Below, piece after piece: positions 12,971 through 64,000 of a DNA stretch of 64,000 nt. This stretch comes from Istiophorus platypterus (Eukaryota; Chordata; Actinopteri; Istiophoriformes; Istiophoridae): contig CM029115.1 in the NCBI GenBank assembly GCA_016859345.1, positions 15,525,001-15,589,000 on the forward strand, read 5' to 3'. Under the pieces are notes generated by a model, which was not told where the DNA came from, did no database searches, and was given only the letters and a program-made list of their open reading frames with translations. The first letter of the stretch is position 1; each line of letters opens with the position of its first letter. The translations under genes were made by a program, and so were the position numbers.

Positions 12971-15900
12971 TGCTTTGTTAATATGTCTCTGTGAGCATAC
13001 ACGCATGTGCGAAAATGAAAACAAGCGTATCAGTTACGGTGATAGCTCTCTAGATGCCAGTCAAAGTGAAAAATAATGATTGTGGCCCATCTGGCAGTGG
13101 TGTATGCATGTTTATATTAGAGTATGCTGGTAGAGAGGGTAGGGGGCTGTATAGGAGAGTGTAATGACTGGGAGATGACAGTGGGACGGTTTTGAAGATG
13201 AAATTATGCTTCTCCAAAGATACATGTAAATGTCCCTGCTTACCTGCACATAGAAGGGTGTGCAGGTAGATGCGGGTAGATTTTTCCGTTTGGCGTGTCA
13301 ATCTCTGAAGACTATCCACCACCCCAGTGGATAGCGATATTTAGAAAACAAAAATCGAATTAATAAATAAATTTTCATTCAAATTTGAATGTAATGCATT
13401 TATAATTGAATTTATTTACTGCTGATCGATATATTAAAATAATTTTGCAAATTCTGCACTGACTTCTTTAAGTTCACATTCAACATAATACCTTATTATC
13501 ACAATGAAATACTGGCACATATGTGTATGTGACACAAAAAGGCAATTTATTATTTTGGCCAGTAAAAAATATGCTTGGCCAGTGGTTTTTTTCATCTACC
13601 AGTCACTTTGGACAGTGAGTCAAAAGGTTAATTCGGACCCTGCCTGCACATCAAGGACTAGATTGGTTGATTCAGCTCTGGGTTGGAGAAAGGTTCAGAT
13701 TAGAGATGAAAAAAGAAAATTTCATACAAGTTATGCATATAGGTATTCAAGAAATAGTAACCCATACATCTTTGAATTACCCCACATACGTTCACCAGAG
13801 AAGCACAATGCCAGCTCTTGTGTTGGACTGGTGTTGGTTTAAGGTTAATATTGTCTTGCTTCTCATCCAGCATTTATGACACTGAAATTCCACTCCCAAT
13901 TTAATTTATGTGAAAAAGTTAGAACAAACAGTGCAATGATGCAAATCCAGGCATAGTGTTAGCAGAGTTCAACTTTGATGTGCATTGACATGTGAATCGA
14001 GACGAACAGTAACAAAGTAAAATCTAAAATGAATGAAGCTCTAATCTTAGCGAATTCACTTTCAGACACTAATACTTTGGTTTAAAAGAATATTTTGTTG
14101 CCCCTACAATATTTGCTTTTGTAAATAAAAACCCGCTTGTAGCGAATACAGCATTATTTTTATTTTTTTAATGGTTATCTTTAGACACTTAAAGCACATT
14201 TCTAAAGTTTGGGAAAGACTGCTCTTGGTTAAATATTGAAAAAGTCAAATATTACCTGAAGCAAAAAATACAATGCTTTTTACTTAATTAACATTTATCC
14301 AAAACCAGAATCTTTCCTGATCATTAAGCAAAGCACTTTTATTGCATTCGCCTACAGTCAGCAATTATATTTCCTTTTAAATGTAAGTAGTATATTAAGG
14401 TAATTTCTCAGGAAAATGGTTACACAGGTATACATTAAATTGCAGAGGAGAAAGCTTCACACTTGGAAGTCAGATGCAGATTTTTAGAAGTCAGATTTTA
14501 TTTTTAGTTGTATAAATAAGCATTTCATATCTTCATATCTTGTCCTCATCACGCTAATTCTTCAGGGTGATTCAAAAACAGAAGCCAAATTGATTCATAA
14601 AATAAAAATAGAGCAAGAATGCATTGGAGCTATGAATGTGCGGCTTTTCCTTCCTAACTTAAAAAACATTTAAAAAGAAAAAAACTGCACAGCAAACGGC
14701 CCTTTTGTCACATGAGAATTTTTTTTTGTCTCTAACTCCCTGTCCTTGTCTTTCTTGATTGTTCCCTCACTGTCTCTCTCTTCTAATGTTAAATATCTAT
14801 GAAAAAACAAAGCGCCAAAGCTTATGGGAGCGGACGATTGGGGGTTGGATTATTAAAATATGGAGGGACATGTGACCACAATCTGTCCCCGCCCACACAA
14901 AGGTAGAGTAATCACTACGAGAGCTCTTTAACTCACTCATCTGTGGTCTTATAGGGATCCAGATAAAATCGCTAATCAAGCGAATAATCCTCAGTGACTA
15001 ACATATTCACACTTCAGTGATTCACAGGCGAACACACAGACTCACACACACAAATACAGTACAGCTTGATTTCCCTATATGTCTTTGAGTGCAGAATCGG
15101 ATTTTATTGTAACTAGTCTATTTTATGTTTCATCATACTCTTAGTGTGCGTCTGTGTTTGAAACTTTGAAAAATTAATGTAATGATTCAGTGGCAGATTT
15201 CGTCCATAGACCCTGTATCTCTACGTCGTTATCAACTCCCATATGAAACTCTTTGTAGTGGCTCTACAAAGCAGGTCATATTTTAGCATTTGTCATAGAT
15301 ATTCTTTGCTTTGTTATCTCACTTCTTGCTCTGTGGTCTGCCATTTGTTTTGCTTTTGCAAGATTTATACTGTGTTTCTCTTTGTAACACAGTGTGACTA
15401 TGATGTTTCTGCTCTCAGAAGCAGATATGGTGCAAAGCTTTACGTTTCATAACATTTTGTGCTGCTCTTCAGTGCCACAAAAGGGGATATATATCTCTAT
15501 ATCTTGGCCTACTTTTATCTTGCACAGCATGTGACCAAGCCTTTGTTCCACTGCCAAAGATGCATATCTCAATAGATTGTCCAAAACATTACACTTTCCT
15601 GCTACCTTGATTTTGCACAGCACAAGATGGGACATTGGTCCCCAAGTTGTGAGAACACATGGAAGTATTTACATATTTATATTTATCGCTCCTCACACAT
15701 AGTGTAGATTGCAATATCCAAACACTGCAGGCAAGGACATAATTCAGAACTGAGGAACTACAAATCTGCTTTTATCTGGTATTCAGGGGCACAAGGTTTT
15801 AAATATACTTTTAGCCAAATTAATGTCTAAGTCACTGTGTCAAGCAGAAAGAAAACATGAACAAACTGAGTGTGTAATTGATCAGACAAAGCCCTTATCT

Positions 15901-16221
15901 CTTTGAAAAGAAAGCCATTTGATTTCTTTGTCTGAAGAAAAAAGAAAATGGACTTTTCTTGAACCTTTTTTAAAAGACTGCTACAGTTGAAATGGAGGGC
16001 AAAGCTACAACTTTTTGTGTATGTGCCAGTAAAGTATGTGTTCTGTGTTTTTTCTTTATGGTCTGTGTTTGTGTGTTCTGTGTGTTTGTTTGTTTTTTTG
16101 TTTGTTTGTTTGTTTTTGTGTGATCCTTTACTACAAGCTTTGGAAGTATCTTCACACAGGCATGAATAATAACATTATTTAACATCTATACCATGGCAAT
16201 AAACCATTGATATTGGTCTTG

Positions 16222-16224
<3 letters not shown>

Positions 16225-16297
<73 letters not shown>

Positions 16298-16319
16298 TGT
16301 TTGCGCAACTGTCTGTGCG

Positions 16320-16387
<68 letters not shown>
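16225..16387. repeat. Two (GT)n arrays separated by a short unique segment
   Basis: Pure GT at 16225-16294 and 16327-16387, with about 30 nt of interrupted sequence between. Confidence 0.97.
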
Positions 16388-16389
<2 letters not shown>

Positions 16390-16506
16390 ACTAGTGGTGT
16401 GTGGGTAACAGAGACAGGTGAAGTGGGGGCAAGAGTTAAAAAAACAAATACACATTCTCCCCTGGGGTTCCAGGGCTGATCCAATCAGCCACCCTCTGCC
16501 AATTTC

Positions 16507-16525
16507 ACACACACACACACACACA

Positions 16526-16566
<41 letters not shown>

Positions 16567-16578
16567 ACACACACACAC
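16507..16578. repeat. (CA)n microsatellite
   Basis: CA array only 120 bp after the (GT)n arrays, so the pair can form a long imperfect hairpin. Confidence 0.97.
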
Positions 16579-17329
16579 TTATACACTTACACCAGCTGTG
16601 GCTAATGATGCAGTGGCAGTGGTAGTATAGCCACCGCATGTGGTCTCTTTGTCTGAGCTCAGCAGAGCACACATGGGTCTCACATGCGTCAACCTGCAGG
16701 CATCATCAAAGACTGCCGCTATTTCCAGCGCATCATCACAAATGAGCAACTAATATTAATAAGCTGCCAGCAAAGGTCTGATTTAGCATGTTTATATTTT
16801 GCCGGGAAATAATCTGATCAGATTATTTTGTGCCAAAGTCAATAGATGGGCTTACAGAAGCAGGACTGAATCATAAACTGATTGAAAAACTGATTACTTA
16901 CACACATAATCCCTACATTGTAAGTCACTTTAAATCGACTGCCATTAGTCGCATGTGTTCTTCCCTTTACTGGGGACATTTTAATTTATCATTTGGATGA
17001 CATAACAGTAATTTGTTAAATTGTTTATGTGACAAAGTTGATATCATTGATAAGATGTATCATCAGACAAAAAGACATTTATTTTCATTCCAATGGAAAA
17101 TAACATATTTGTTTTTTCTATAGTCTGTGCCACTTCAATGCAGGAACACACAACTTTATTTGGTGTATGCTGCTTGTTTTTAGCAGCAGAAATAGAAGTT
17201 GTCGGTGAGAGCAAGTTATTAGTCAGAAGGTTCCCGAGATTAATTGGAAATTGACTTAAGATTACTTTTAAAAAGAAGGTAGACATGTTTGTCTGTTTGC
17301 TTTTGTTGGCTGACAGTAAGTAAACGTAC

Positions 17330-17880
17330 TCATTTCCATTTACTCATTTGGCAGACACTTTTATCCAAATTGACTTACAAATGAGGCACATTACTAAAGC
17401 TTCAGTACAGTAAGAGACCTCGTAGCAAGGACTAAATCTGTTCAGTGAGACAAAGTGCAAGGAGATGAGGGAAAGAAGTGCATCGAACGTGCACAGTAAG
17501 TGATAGTTAGGCATGTTTGGGTGTTAGGAGAGGATGTGCTCTCAGAAGAGATGAGTCTTCAAGAGTTTCTTTGAGAGGGACGCTCCTGCCTTGATAAGAT
17601 TCGGTGGCTCGTTCCACTGTCAGGTACCAAAAAAAGAGAATAGTGTAGATTGTGATTTCCTTGCATGCGGGGATGGCAATGCCAAACAGTGTTCCTTGGA
17701 AGAGTCTGAAAGTGGCTGAAAAGGAGCATAAGCCTATATGATTGAGATCAATTAGGTGCGTGCAGACCCAGGATTCACTTTAATGACTTCATTTTTGATT
17801 CTCGGCGGCCATGGGCAGCCAGTGGAGGTCAATGAGCAGGAGAGTGACATTTGCCCTTTTAGGATGATCTTTTAGGATGT
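17330..17880. mobile_element. Dispersed fish repeat (transposon remnant), family not assigned
   Basis: The segment tttggcagacacttttatcc-aaattgacttac is a motif I have seen in many teleost genomes as part of an interspersed repeat. The downstream parts (gatgagtcttcaagag, gctcgttccactgtcagg, cagccagtggaggtcaatga) recur in the same repeat family as I recall it. The copy is diverged and has no open frame. I cannot name the family or exact ends. Confidence 0.55.
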
Positions 17881-18209
17881 ATCGCATACACACCAATGAA
17901 AATCGTAGAACATAAATAATGTTCAAAGGAAGGAAAAACTAAGAAGGAAATAAAGTGGTTAGATATTATAAATTGTTTTTCCATTGTATTTTCCATTTCT
18001 CATAACTGTCCTAATTCAGTTCTATCAATACTTGCACACAGTCTGTTCCCCTTGTTGTCCAGTCGGCCTCGACAATCATGATTATGTTTAGGTAAAACAT
18101 TTAATCAATTTGACAACTTTTTGAATGTCATGGCAGTTTGAGCAACCACACGTATGTTTCATAATTTTACATCTGCTGTTGCAAAACGTGTCCTTGTTTA
18201 GCAGGGCTG

Positions 18210-18310
18210 TGTGTGTGTGTGCATGCGTGTGTGCATGCGTGTTTGCATGCATGTGTGTGCATGTGTGTGTCTGTGTGTGTGAGCATGCGCTTGTGTGGGT
18301 GTGGGTGTGT
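18210..18310. repeat. TG/GCATG-rich repeat
   Basis: Interrupted TG array with repeated tgcatgcgtg units. Confidence 0.9.
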
Positions 18311-21286
18311 GAGTCCCATATTACATTTATGACTGCAAATATAATTCAACATTTCTAATCTGAGGCTTTGATATGACTATGTTGCAGTATTTGGTAATTA
18401 AGGTTTCACTATGTCTTTCAACATGTGAAAGCCTGTGTTAGTTTACACACAGTATGTGTGTGTGAATGTGATTATTGGAAGAGAAGCTCAGTTTTGAAGC
18501 ATCAAACTCACCGGCTAATAGTCTTGTCCCCTCTTCTCTTTTTTATTTTTATCAAATGAAACATCGCGTTTTTCTTTTCTTTTTCTCAATTTCTGCTCCA
18601 TCCCTCACTTCTGATTTTTCTCGCCCTTCATTGCAAAATTTCAACGCATAGCCTTTCAAACTTTCAAGTGTGCACTCGAAAGATGTTCTGATGTAGCAGT
18701 AAATTGTGACTGAACTGCATTTGAATAGGGATACGTTTTTGAATCAGAGTCATAGTCTTGCCTTTTTTAACATTACATAATAAGCATAAGAGATCTTACT
18801 GTGTGCTCTTGGCCTCTTTAGTTTCCGAATCAAGCCTCCTGATACTGGTTAAGTGAAGTTAATAAAGATGAATCAGAGTACAGATTATAATTCAGTACCA
18901 CATGTGGACTTTCTCGTTGTTACCACATATCTTTGTGGCACCACCTGCATTAAAATAGTCGTTACAGTCAGGACAGACTTGTATTCCCCAGGGCTCATAA
19001 GGCAGCTTGAAGTGAAATTTCACCTAAGATCATTTTCATTTTTCAACACTTTTTCAATGTAACTTCTCTTATCTTTCATTCTCTAATTTTCATGTCCTCC
19101 AAGCTGATGGTTCATTGCCAGCATATGGATATTTAATCATTTCACTTTAATTACCAAGAGGCCGATTGAAGTCGGGGTCAGACACTTCTCAGTGACTATA
19201 TGCTTTGGTGTGTGTTGATAGGAAACATTTTCTGGCAGTAACAGTTGTTTATCTTTTATTTTTTAAAACAATTTCAAACAAATTAAAGGAAGCAGATGTT
19301 CTGTTACTGATGTAAAGAGGTTGGGGTCAAATTGATCCTTCACAACTTAGACGTAACATTCCCATACCCTCTATACCTCTTCAGATCTTAATCTCTCTTT
19401 CCTGTGCTGAAATGTTGCAGGATGTAAGTTTACTTTGGGCTACTAATGCAAACAATACTCTAAATGCACTGCCACAATGAGTGCTGTTGATTTTTAGACT
19501 TAAAATGATATGATTAAGACTTTATAAGGGAATAAAAATGATTTTAGATTAAAGTTTTGCTGAAGAGAAATAATGCATGAATAGTGGTAAACCTGCATTT
19601 ATCTTCATTTTGTCTGTCTAAATCAGTTTTACAATGTAATCTAATCAGAGTGCGACAAATATACTGTGTATTATTTTACTTAAATTCTATACAAGTTTGT
19701 ATTTCAGCAAAGGTCTTTTTCAGCTTTCTTATCGACCATAGCACAGCTTATTTGACGAGCCTGAGCATGAATAAATGGATCCCTGTTATTGTTTTTTTGT
19801 TTTTTGTTTTTTGTTTTTTACAGCATAACACACATTGCATTTACTTTTATTCATGAGATAGCACCTATACAATTATTTTATGTCTACGGTACAAGGCGAA
19901 AACTTGTTTGCCTGACCATTTGTTCTGTATATATATGGTTTTTTTTATTTGTTTCCAGTATAACCTTTTCTTTGTAATAGAAGGAAGGAAAGGTCACACA
20001 GCATCTTACTTAAGATTACAAATTCAGAGCTACGCTGAACCCTGTTACCAAGATGTGCTGCAGAATCTCTACAGATCTGAGAGAGAAGCAGGTAGAATAT
20101 CTGCAAGAGAAGAATGACAGCCAAGCTTTAGTAGGTAGGGACCTTAGGAATAACACTGATTTCCTCTTGTCTGCATCTGAGATTTCCATTTCCTAATGTG
20201 AAGGGAGGAGGAAATTAAACAACGTGAATTAAGCAACGCGGCTCAGACATTTATATGCCTGCCATAAAGCTCGGACAGGCTGAATTTATGAGGGTTTGGA
20301 CCAGTAAATATGGCACTCAGGAAATGTGATTACGCTCATAAATAGGGCAGGTTTCCCGCTGTCCTATCCTTCACCCAGAGTATCTTGTGAAAGCATATGC
20401 TGGAAAAATTTTCCCCTTCTGCACTGCCACCCCAGGGTTCCATTTTGTGAAAGGTTCTCTGGAGATGAGGGTCTTTGACATTACAACTGTGTGATTTCTG
20501 TGACTTGTTGCATAAATATATACCTATAGCTTCATCATTCACGAGTACTGTTATTATTATTATTACATCCTAGCCCATAAAGTACATGCATTTGCCTGTA
20601 AATTTGAAATCTCAAAGATTTACTACATATGAGAATAAAAGGAGTTATTACTCACAGGTTATACAATTAGAGATGATAAAAAAAGGTCTTTGTAGTCACT
20701 ACAGAGCCTCCTATCCATCATCAAATGTGACTCTTCCTCAATTCTTTTCTTTGTGGAACCACTGAAAAGCAAGATTACTACACCATCCTATTCTATCCAT
20801 CCCATTTTTATTTGTCTTATGGAAAGGTTGAAGACCAGGATTATACAAATACCTTAATTTGATTCTCTTTCTTTGATTCTTTTACTCTCGCAGATTGACT
20901 GTTTTAGATAAACATCACATTCATTTTTTTTTCCTATTCTCCTTTTGCCAGCCATTGCTCTCAGCATTGATCAGATGTGCAAAGAGAATTATAAAATAAT
21001 TTTATAATTTTCCTTCAGATGGCAAGAATTAATGTGGCTGTGAAAAGAAAAGGACTTGGTTTGATGAATAGGTGTTTATATCATTTAATTTGTTTTTGAC
21101 TTCCTGGAAGGAACAAACCTTTCCGCTATAAAATTAGACAAGATACACAGCTCTATAGTGTCATGGCACCATTTGCTATTAACATCTGTCATTAGCTAAA
21201 ATGTTCTCCACTTTTCTCACTTAGCATATCTGAAGTGCAGAGAAATCTTTATGCTGACCTCGTTTTTGCCTCTGTTTGTCCTCCAG

Positions 21287-60675
<39,389 letters not shown>

Positions 60676-61093
60676 CGGAGCAAAGCGGTTACCAAGACAA
60701 TGACAGAACCCTGGAGACGATTACACGTGAATTCTCTACGGTTGATACTGCAGCGAGGGCAATGAACGACTTAGATGTGAGGAAAAGAAAAGTTGTTGCC
60801 ATGGTGACTGAGCACCAGCTAAATACCGTGGTAATCATGCTGACATGGTAACAGACAGAATGAGAGGTGCTCGAGCTGGTGCTGGAAATATGTGCGTATC
60901 TTTTTATGTGTATTTGCACGACGTTGCAGTGTCACGTGTGACAGAAGGAGAGATAACCCTACCTACCACATAAACAGAGTATCAGGAAACAAACAAAACA
61001 TACACACGCCTAAAAAAAAAAAAAGACCTTGTCTAGTGTCCCACCAGTTGTTCTCTTGCTGTTACTTTTTACTGAACAAAGACAAGACAAGAA

Positions 61094-61099
61094 AATAAA
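61094..61099 (+). promoter_or_regulatory. Possible proximal poly(A) signal
   Basis: AATAAA about 420 nt after the stop, in an A-rich setting. No clear GU-rich element follows, so it is weaker than the distal signal. Confidence 0.35.
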
Positions 61100-62158
61100 A
61101 AAGAAGCATCTGAGGTACTGACCTTGAAAACCTCTATGGGAATGGAACAGAATCATAAAGGGAGAGAAGCAAAACTAATTAAAGGAGAGTAGGAGAGGGT
61201 AGATTGAGGAAAGAGAGAGAGAGTGAGTTAGAGACTCTTTAGTAAGATGAGAGTAAACACAGAGAGAAGCTAAACTGATTACAAAAGGGAGGGAAGACGC
61301 AAAGATAAAATGATGGAAGACGCGGCAGGTGATCATCTGAAAGAACAGAATGGAAAAACAGATAATGAGAGAGAGGAGATAAAAAAAAGTGATCCCACTC
61401 CTCTCCTGTGAATCTTGGCTGTACATGTTTGCCAGTACAGTTTGTTGTCTTTATATCGTTTCCTAGGGAACGCTCTATGTATTCTGCTGTCCATATGTGT
61501 GGATCATTTCCTGCAAACAGAATTTGCTACACAGTGACTGTCAATCAAGGGTCCTGGCCAGAAACAAGCCCACAACAGCTTCCCCTTTTTTGGCCAACGT
61601 GACATCATAACATAGCATAAATGATGTTTAAATTATTGTTAAGTTAAGCATCAGGCTTTGTGGATTCCTCCCAAGGTTTCCAGGTTACAGGAAAGTACAA
61701 TGTCAAAGGTACCTGACCTTGTTGTCCACTTGCCTTTTAACTTGTGCATCTTAGTTTCTTAAAAGAGCCAGTCCAAAGATGATTACAGTCCAGATGGATG
61801 CAGGTAAATCCCTATGATTTTCTTGCTATTTTGCATAGTGTTTGGCTGTGACATGTTTGTTAAATTGTCTGTTTTGAGGTATATTTAAGATTGCACTTAT
61901 GATAAACAGATGTACAATTCAATGATGAAAATGCTCAGCTATTTATTATATTTATGTACAGTATACAGTACGGTGTACAGTACACAAATATGTTTGTTTC
62001 AAAGGAGTCATCATTTGTAATTGTAGAAATTTATATATCTTTTATATATCTATCCTGCGCAAAAATATTTACATTCCTGCACTTAATGGAGGTTCACCAC
62101 AAGCCATTGTAAAGAACTGAAACAATGATCTTCAAGCTGCAAATTTATCTCAAACTAA

Positions 62159-62164
62159 AATAAA
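62159..62164 (+). promoter_or_regulatory. Likely poly(A) signal of unc5c
   Basis: AATAAA followed within 20 nt by the GU-rich segment tgctgtgtgc, the usual arrangement for cleavage and polyadenylation. The only other candidates nearby are ATTAAA at 62446-62451 and the proximal AATAAA at 61094. Confidence 0.6.
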
Positions 62165-62185
62165 GTGTCAACATGCTGTGTGCAG

Positions 62186-64000
62186 TATCACTGCCATCTG
62201 CTCATCCCCCAAAGAGGAGTTGTTGGGTAATGCAGGCCGGAGATTTCCAGCCGCTTTCACCACATTTGCTTGATCGCAACTTCAAATCCAGGAGTTTCTC
62301 CAATAGACTGCTGGGGCTTGTTTCTCGACAGGGTCCAACTCAGAGGAAAGATAGAAGAAGCAAAAAAGGGATGACATAGAAGTGTAAACACAACTGTTTT
62401 TAAATACAGTAATATACAAAGTACCATAGTATTATGTGATAGTGAATTAAATACGACTGATATCATTCATTATCGCTAAATGTACACAAATATACTGATT
62501 TTATCAACCTTTTTTTTTTTAATTTACTAAAATATATCTAGGCTACATATATATATATTTCTTTTTATATTTTTGGTGTCATATCATCACAGGATGTCAG
62601 TTATCTGTCATCAGGCCACATGTGATTTCATTTGTGATCACCTCCATGACTACGCTGGTCACTAGCGCCATCCAGTGGCCTTTGAAGAATATCAGCATTT
62701 GCATTTTTTTTTTTTTTTTGATCGTCCGAAACGTGTAAATACATGATTATCATTTTTGTCCTAATGACCTTGTATTACCATAATATTTTTGTTCAGTGAT
62801 CAATATTGTGTTATTTACATTAACTTTTTTTTTTTTTGCCATTTTAATGTTTTTATAGATGTGAACTGTATGGGGGTGAAAAAATCTGTAACATATCAGT
62901 TAGTTGCCCTATTTCTCAAACAATTTTCCATCAGCAACTAACATTCCAACTCATGGTGTCTTTGTTGAAGAAGTTGCAATTCAGAGGTAAAATCAAGATA
63001 ACAACAAAGGGGGGGTCTATGTAAAATGAAGTGTAATATATTTGTGTTTTGCAGAGCAACATTGTGAACCAAGGCTTGGCTTTCAAATGACCCCGGACAA
63101 CAGTGTCTAATGAAAAGATGTAACTCTACTGCGCAGGCTTTGAGGAAAGAAAAACAGCCTTATTTTTATGTGGCTTTTGAGACCTTGTCTGATGCCCCTG
63201 GGAACATGAACTCTATTCACCATGTAAAGGACAGCATGAACGTTCAGTTCAAAGGAAATACTTGTAAAATATTCAAAAACTGGAGTTGAGATATTTCTGC
63301 TCTGAACTATGGAGAGACGCCATATGATACTGACCATCAGGTATGTAGAGGAGATACTGAGGAGGATATTGTGAAGAAAACCAAGCAGGCAGAGGCTGAG
63401 TTAAAACGGGTACAAAAGGTCAGATCTTTACCCGGTTATGACAGATTTCATCTTTTGGCTGTCCACACAGGAGGAAACCTTGAAACATTGATTTTTCGCA
63501 TTGATTTTTCTTTCTATGTTCAGCTGGTCCGAAATGTGCAGGGTAAAGAATCAGACCTCTTGTATCAGAGTTGAATCAGGCGTAGTACACACAGACTCCT
63601 CTAAAAATGTATGTTTTGATTTCGGACAGCCTTATTAACCAAATTAGAAAAGGTGTATGGTTAAATGAGAGTGGATGTTTTGTATGTTTTCAAATGTAAC
63701 TGCTGATGTCAGATGTGAGGAAATCAAAGGGAAGAGTCGTGTACGTCTCATGAGGATAAAAGCCTAAAATATCAGCTCATCAATTCAGTTTGTTTAAGAA
63801 CAAAACATAACCCAAAGGTAATGACAGCGTCTCTTTCATACAATGTGATCATCAACTCAAAGGCAGAACTCACATTCATACAAGACCTGATTTTTAACTG
63901 ATGAAACATGTTCAAGGAAACAATAAGTTAAGATGAGTAGGCTCCAAAATACTGTGTATCCTTATCCAAAATTTGATCCTCGCCATATTCTAAGTCTAGA
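62186..64000. other. Downstream flank, no gene seen
   Basis: 1.8 kb after the likely poly(A) site, AT-rich, with T runs near 62506-62520, 62706-62719 and 62827-62837. It holds a CTCF-like motif (62665-62678) and a PUM-type TGTAAATA (62734-62741). No ORF with recognisable protein. Part may still be an extended 3' UTR. Confidence 0.6.

Larger units (their letters stand above)
1..21286 (+). other. unc5c: Large intron (3' part) upstream of the Ig2 exon
   Basis: No exon with convincing splice sites and UNC5-like or other recognisable protein was found here. The preceding exon would have to encode the first half of Ig2 and end in phase 0; I did not find it. The stretch holds AT-rich sequence, many (TG)n arrays, a (CAA)16 array, a CT-rich domain around 7.3-8.5 kb, a dispersed fish repeat near 17.3-17.9 kb and several blocks of balanced composition that could be conserved enhancers. 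All longer open frames are low-complexity Cys-Val or Thr-His strings or random ORFs. Assignment to the intron of unc5c is inferred from gene direction; an unrelated non-coding transcript cannot be excluded. Confidence 0.75.
60676..62185 (+). other. unc5c: unc5c 3' untranslated region (likely extent)
   Basis: Non-coding sequence after the TGA, with short A-rich stretches and GA-rich patches at 61180-61390. Extent is inferred from the AATAAA at 62159-62164; an earlier AATAAA at 61094-61099 could give a shorter form. UNC5C 3' UTRs in other vertebrates are several kb long, so the transcript may also run past 62.2 kb. Confidence 0.6.

Noticed and set aside
13504..13842. 112-codon ORF in the large intron, not low complexity
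   Set aside because: No recognisable domain, overlaps another ORF in a second frame, no splice or promoter context; length is within chance for 64 kb.
21251..21286. In-frame ATG just before the Ig2 exon as a possible start codon
   Set aside because: It lies in the pyrimidine tract and acceptor of the intron; a protein starting here would lack a signal peptide and half of an Ig domain.
62185..62210. Second CTCF-like segment (rc of ctgccatctgctca)
   Set aside because: The first two consensus positions mismatch; too weak to report beside the 62665 site.

Overview
The window is animal genomic DNA, most likely from a ray-finned (teleost) fish. It is AT-rich, full of long (TG)n/(CA)n microsatellites, and made mostly of introns of one multi-exon gene on the + strand. 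The gene is an UNC5-family netrin receptor. Residue patterns across the whole protein (second Ig domain, two thrombospondin type-1 repeats, one membrane helix, ZU5, UPA and death domain) fit UNC5C better than UNC5A, UNC5B or UNC5D. I call it unc5c from memory of the family; no search was run.

Layout: positions 1-21286 hold no coding exon I can support and read as the 3' part of a very large intron. Thirteen constitutive coding exons follow, from 21287 (second half of the Ig2 domain) to the TGA at 60673-60675. They close in one frame (2208 nt, 735 residues plus stop), and every junction has AG/GT borders with matching phase. By my recollection of 16 coding exons in mammalian UNC5C these are exons 4-16. 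The signal peptide, Ig1 and the first half of Ig2 lie upstream of the window. A further 57-nt cassette exon (29318-29374) sits in the 13.7-kb intron before the transmembrane exon and matches the optional juxtamembrane segment I recall from mammalian UNC5C. The 3' UTR starts at 60676; the best poly(A) signal is at 62159-62164.

How the parts work together: the ectodomain exons (Ig and TSP1) are the netrin/FLRT/glypican-facing side. The exon at 38301 anchors the receptor. The exons at 44091-46677 carry the cytoplasmic linker and the start of ZU5. Those at 49305-55201 finish ZU5 and UPA, and the last two encode the death domain. No second gene was found on either strand.

Points most worth a second look: the conserved 57-nt cassette exon; a 198-nt intron between the two TSP1 exons that is stop-free and in frame, so its retention would insert a hydrophobic segment; a possible extra exon at 45001 that could end the receptor before ZU5; replacement of the P4 Asp in the juxtamembrane caspase motif, with a new DxxD motif further on; a nearly perfect 1.33-kb tandem duplication directly downstream of the transmembrane exon; several perfect hairpins; and a strong sense-strand bias of UG repeats.
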